DNA of 7,569 bases, taken from the NCBI GenBank assembly GCA_040509055.1, contig JBEVLT010000335.1, positions 1 through 7,569 on the forward strand. The letters are read 5' to 3'. A model generated the notes under the pieces. That model was not told the origin of the DNA. It was given only the letters and a program-made list of their open reading frames with translations, and made no database searches. Both the position numbers and the translations under genes were made by a program. Of this stretch, positions 6,208 through 7,569 are shown piece after piece; position 1 is the stretch's first letter, and each line of letters begins with the position of its first letter. The DNA is from JAJKIP01 sp040509055 (lineage in GTDB: Bacteria; Bacteroidota; Bacteroidia; Chitinophagales; Chitinophagaceae).

Positions 6208-7566
6208 ATGGCAGCTACGATACCCGATACACGCTTACAGGTGGGCCTGTCCAACCGGCAGATCCTCAGGATTGCCCTGCCCATCAGCCTGGCCATCCTG
6301 GTACCGCAGCTGAATTTCGTTATCAACAATATTTTCCTCGGGCATTACAACCGGCAGGCGCTGGCCACGGCCAGCCTTACCGGTGTGTATTACCTTATTT
6401 TTTCGATGATCGGGGTTGGTCTCAACAACGGGTTGCAGACGCTGATTGCCAGGCGCGCCGGCGAAAACCGTCCCGGGGAGATCGGCAGATTATTCGGCCA
6501 GGGTATTTTTATTTCGTTTGTTATCGCCGCCGCCGGCATTGTCCTTACCTGGACCGTGGCTCCGCTCGTACTGAAGGCAGTCATTCATGCGCCGGAGACG
6601 TCTGCGCAGGCTATTTCGTTTTTAAAGATCCGCATCTGGGGCCTGCCGTTCCTGTACATCTACCAGATGAGAAACGCCCTGCTGGTAGGCACCAACCAGA
6701 GCCGCTACCTGGTAGCGGGCACGCTGGCCGAGGCGCTCGCCAATGTCCTGTTCGACTACCTGTTCATTTTCGGTCACTGGGGATTTCCTGCCTGGGGGTT
6801 CAACGGTGCAGCGGTAGCATCCATCATCGCCGAATTTACCGGCATGATCGTCATCTTCCTGGTCATTCACCGCAAAGGCATCAGCAGGCAGTTCTCGCTG
6901 TTCAGCCATTTCAGCTGGGATGCCGCACTGGCGCGCCGCATCCTTTCTCTTTCGCTGCCGCTTATTCTGCAGCTGGCCATCAGCATTATCAGCTGGGAGT
7001 TCTTTTTTATCCTCGTGGAGCATCATGGCGCCACGGCCCTTGCTGTTTCCAGCGTGATGCGGAACGTATTTGGCCTGATGGGCTGTGTGACCTGGGCTTT
7101 TGCTGCGGCTTCGTCGGCGATGGTGAGCAATATCATCGGCCAGGGTAAAAAGGAAAGCGTAGTGGGGCTGCTCCACCGCATTACCAGGATGAGCGTGCTG
7201 GTCTCGCTTTTTATCTGCGGGCTGGTCAATCTTTTTCCACAGACGTTTCTATCCATCTATGGACAGGATGCCGCTTTTGTAGCGGCCGCCATCCCTGTAG
7301 TCAGGGTGGTGACGGTAGCCATGCTGGTGATGTGCTTTGGCACCGTATGGCTGAATGCCATTACCGGCACCGGCAACAGCCGCATCACGCTGCTGATCGA
7401 GCTATGTGCCATCATTCTTTACTGCGTGTATGTGTACCTGGTGCTGGAAAGGTATCGCCTGCCCATCACCTGGGGCTGGATGAGCGAATGGCTGTACTGG
7501 TCGTCGATCTTTGTATTGGCCTGGCTGTATATCCGCAGCGGGCGGTGGAAGAAAAAGGTGATTTGA
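6208..7566 (+). CDS. MATE family efflux transporter
   Basis: This is an inner-membrane antiporter of the multidrug and toxic compound extrusion family, which exports organic cations, drugs or metabolites in exchange for H+ or Na+. The 452-residue length fits the family. About twelve hydrophobic helices can be seen in two repeats of six, beginning near residues 18 and 245, joined by a basic linker (221-244). Family-like stretches are IFLGHYNRQALATASL (42-57), GLNNGLQTLIARRAGE (71-86), NVLFDYLFIFG (179-189) and NAITGTGNSR (383-392). The protein ends in a basic cytoplasmic tail (446-450). The ATG at 6208 was preferred to an in-frame TTG at 6190, which lies inside the probable -7 box. Asn40 occupies the position where NorM-type proteins carry the helix 1 Asp (Asp36 in V. 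cholerae NorM by my hand alignment). The substrate cannot be read from sequence. It is transcribed away from the rnr operon and ends 3 bases before the window edge. Confidence 0.93.
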   Translation: MAATIPDTRLQVGLSNRQILRIALPISLAILVPQLNFVINNIFLGHYNRQALATASLTGVYYLIFSMIGVGLNNGLQTLIARRAGENRPGEIGRLFGQGIFISFVIAAAGIVLTWTVAPLVLKAVIHAPETSAQAISFLKIRIWGLPFLYIYQMRNALLVGTNQSRYLVAGTLAEALANVLFDYLFIFGHWGFPAWGFNGAAVASIIAEFTGMIVIFLVIHRKGISRQFSLFSHFSWDAALARRILSLSLPLILQLAISIISWEFFFILVEHHGATALAVSSVMRNVFGLMGCVTWAFAAASSAMVSNIIGQGKKESVVGLLHRITRMSVLVSLFICGLVNLFPQTFLSIYGQDAAFVAAAIPVVRVVTVAMLVMCFGTVWLNAITGTGNSRITLLIELCAIILYCVYVYLVLERYRLPITWGWMSEWLYWSSIFVLAWLYIRSGRWKKKVI

Positions 7567-7569
7567 CCT

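Noticed and set aside
6162..7148. Open frame of 328 codons on the plus strand
   Set aside because: It overlaps the MATE gene in another frame, lacks membrane helices and looks like low-information Pro/Arg/His-rich shadow sequence.
1..7569. Mobile element, phage, CRISPR, toxin-antitoxin or defence system
   Set aside because: All coding space is taken by recognisable housekeeping or transporter genes, there are no repeat arrays or integrase/transposase signatures, and base composition looks even across the window.

Overview
The window looks like ordinary chromosomal DNA from a member of the Bacteroidota, most likely the family Chitinophagaceae (Chitinophaga or a GC-richer relative). Four things point there: a DUF3822 gene, a family known essentially from Bacteroidota; start codons without Shine-Dalgarno sequences; two perfect matches to the Bacteroidota -7 promoter box TAnnTTTG; and the protein sequences themselves. 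The placement rests on reading alone, with no database search, and the genus is not determined.

Layout. Six genes lie on the minus strand and one on the plus strand. From right to left in the direction of transcription, the minus-strand group is: a DUF3822 protein (6120-5302), rsmD (5314-4766), 5-formyltetrahydrofolate cyclo-ligase (4738-4169), lpxK (4179-3109) and rnr (3104-1077). Their junctions are a 13-base overlap, a 27-base gap, an 11-base overlap and a 4-base gap, so they are very probably one operon. A 138-base spacer carrying an inverted-repeat element follows. Beyond it is a short-chain polyprenyl diphosphate synthase gene (938 to 1), cut by the left window edge just before its stop codon. 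A MATE-family multidrug/solute exporter (6208-7566) diverges from the operon. The 87-base region between the two divergent start codons holds two outward-facing -7 boxes only 7 bases apart.

Function. The operon mixes housekeeping jobs: 16S rRNA methylation (RsmD), RNA decay and quality control (RNase R), one-carbon/folate salvage (cyclo-ligase) and the 4'-kinase step of lipid A synthesis (LpxK). The isoprenoid synthase next door supplies precursors for quinones or other lipids. The least understood member is the first gene, DUF3822, which overlaps rsmD.

I see no mobile element, CRISPR array, phage gene, toxin-antitoxin pair, tRNA or rRNA, and no evidence of a new defence or biosynthetic system. 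The points most worth checking are a Gly in place of the usual Asp/Asn in the RsmD catalytic motif, the 990-1075 inverted repeat after rnr, the compact divergent promoter pair, the uncharacterised DUF3822 protein, and an Asn replacing the conserved first-helix Asp in the MATE protein.
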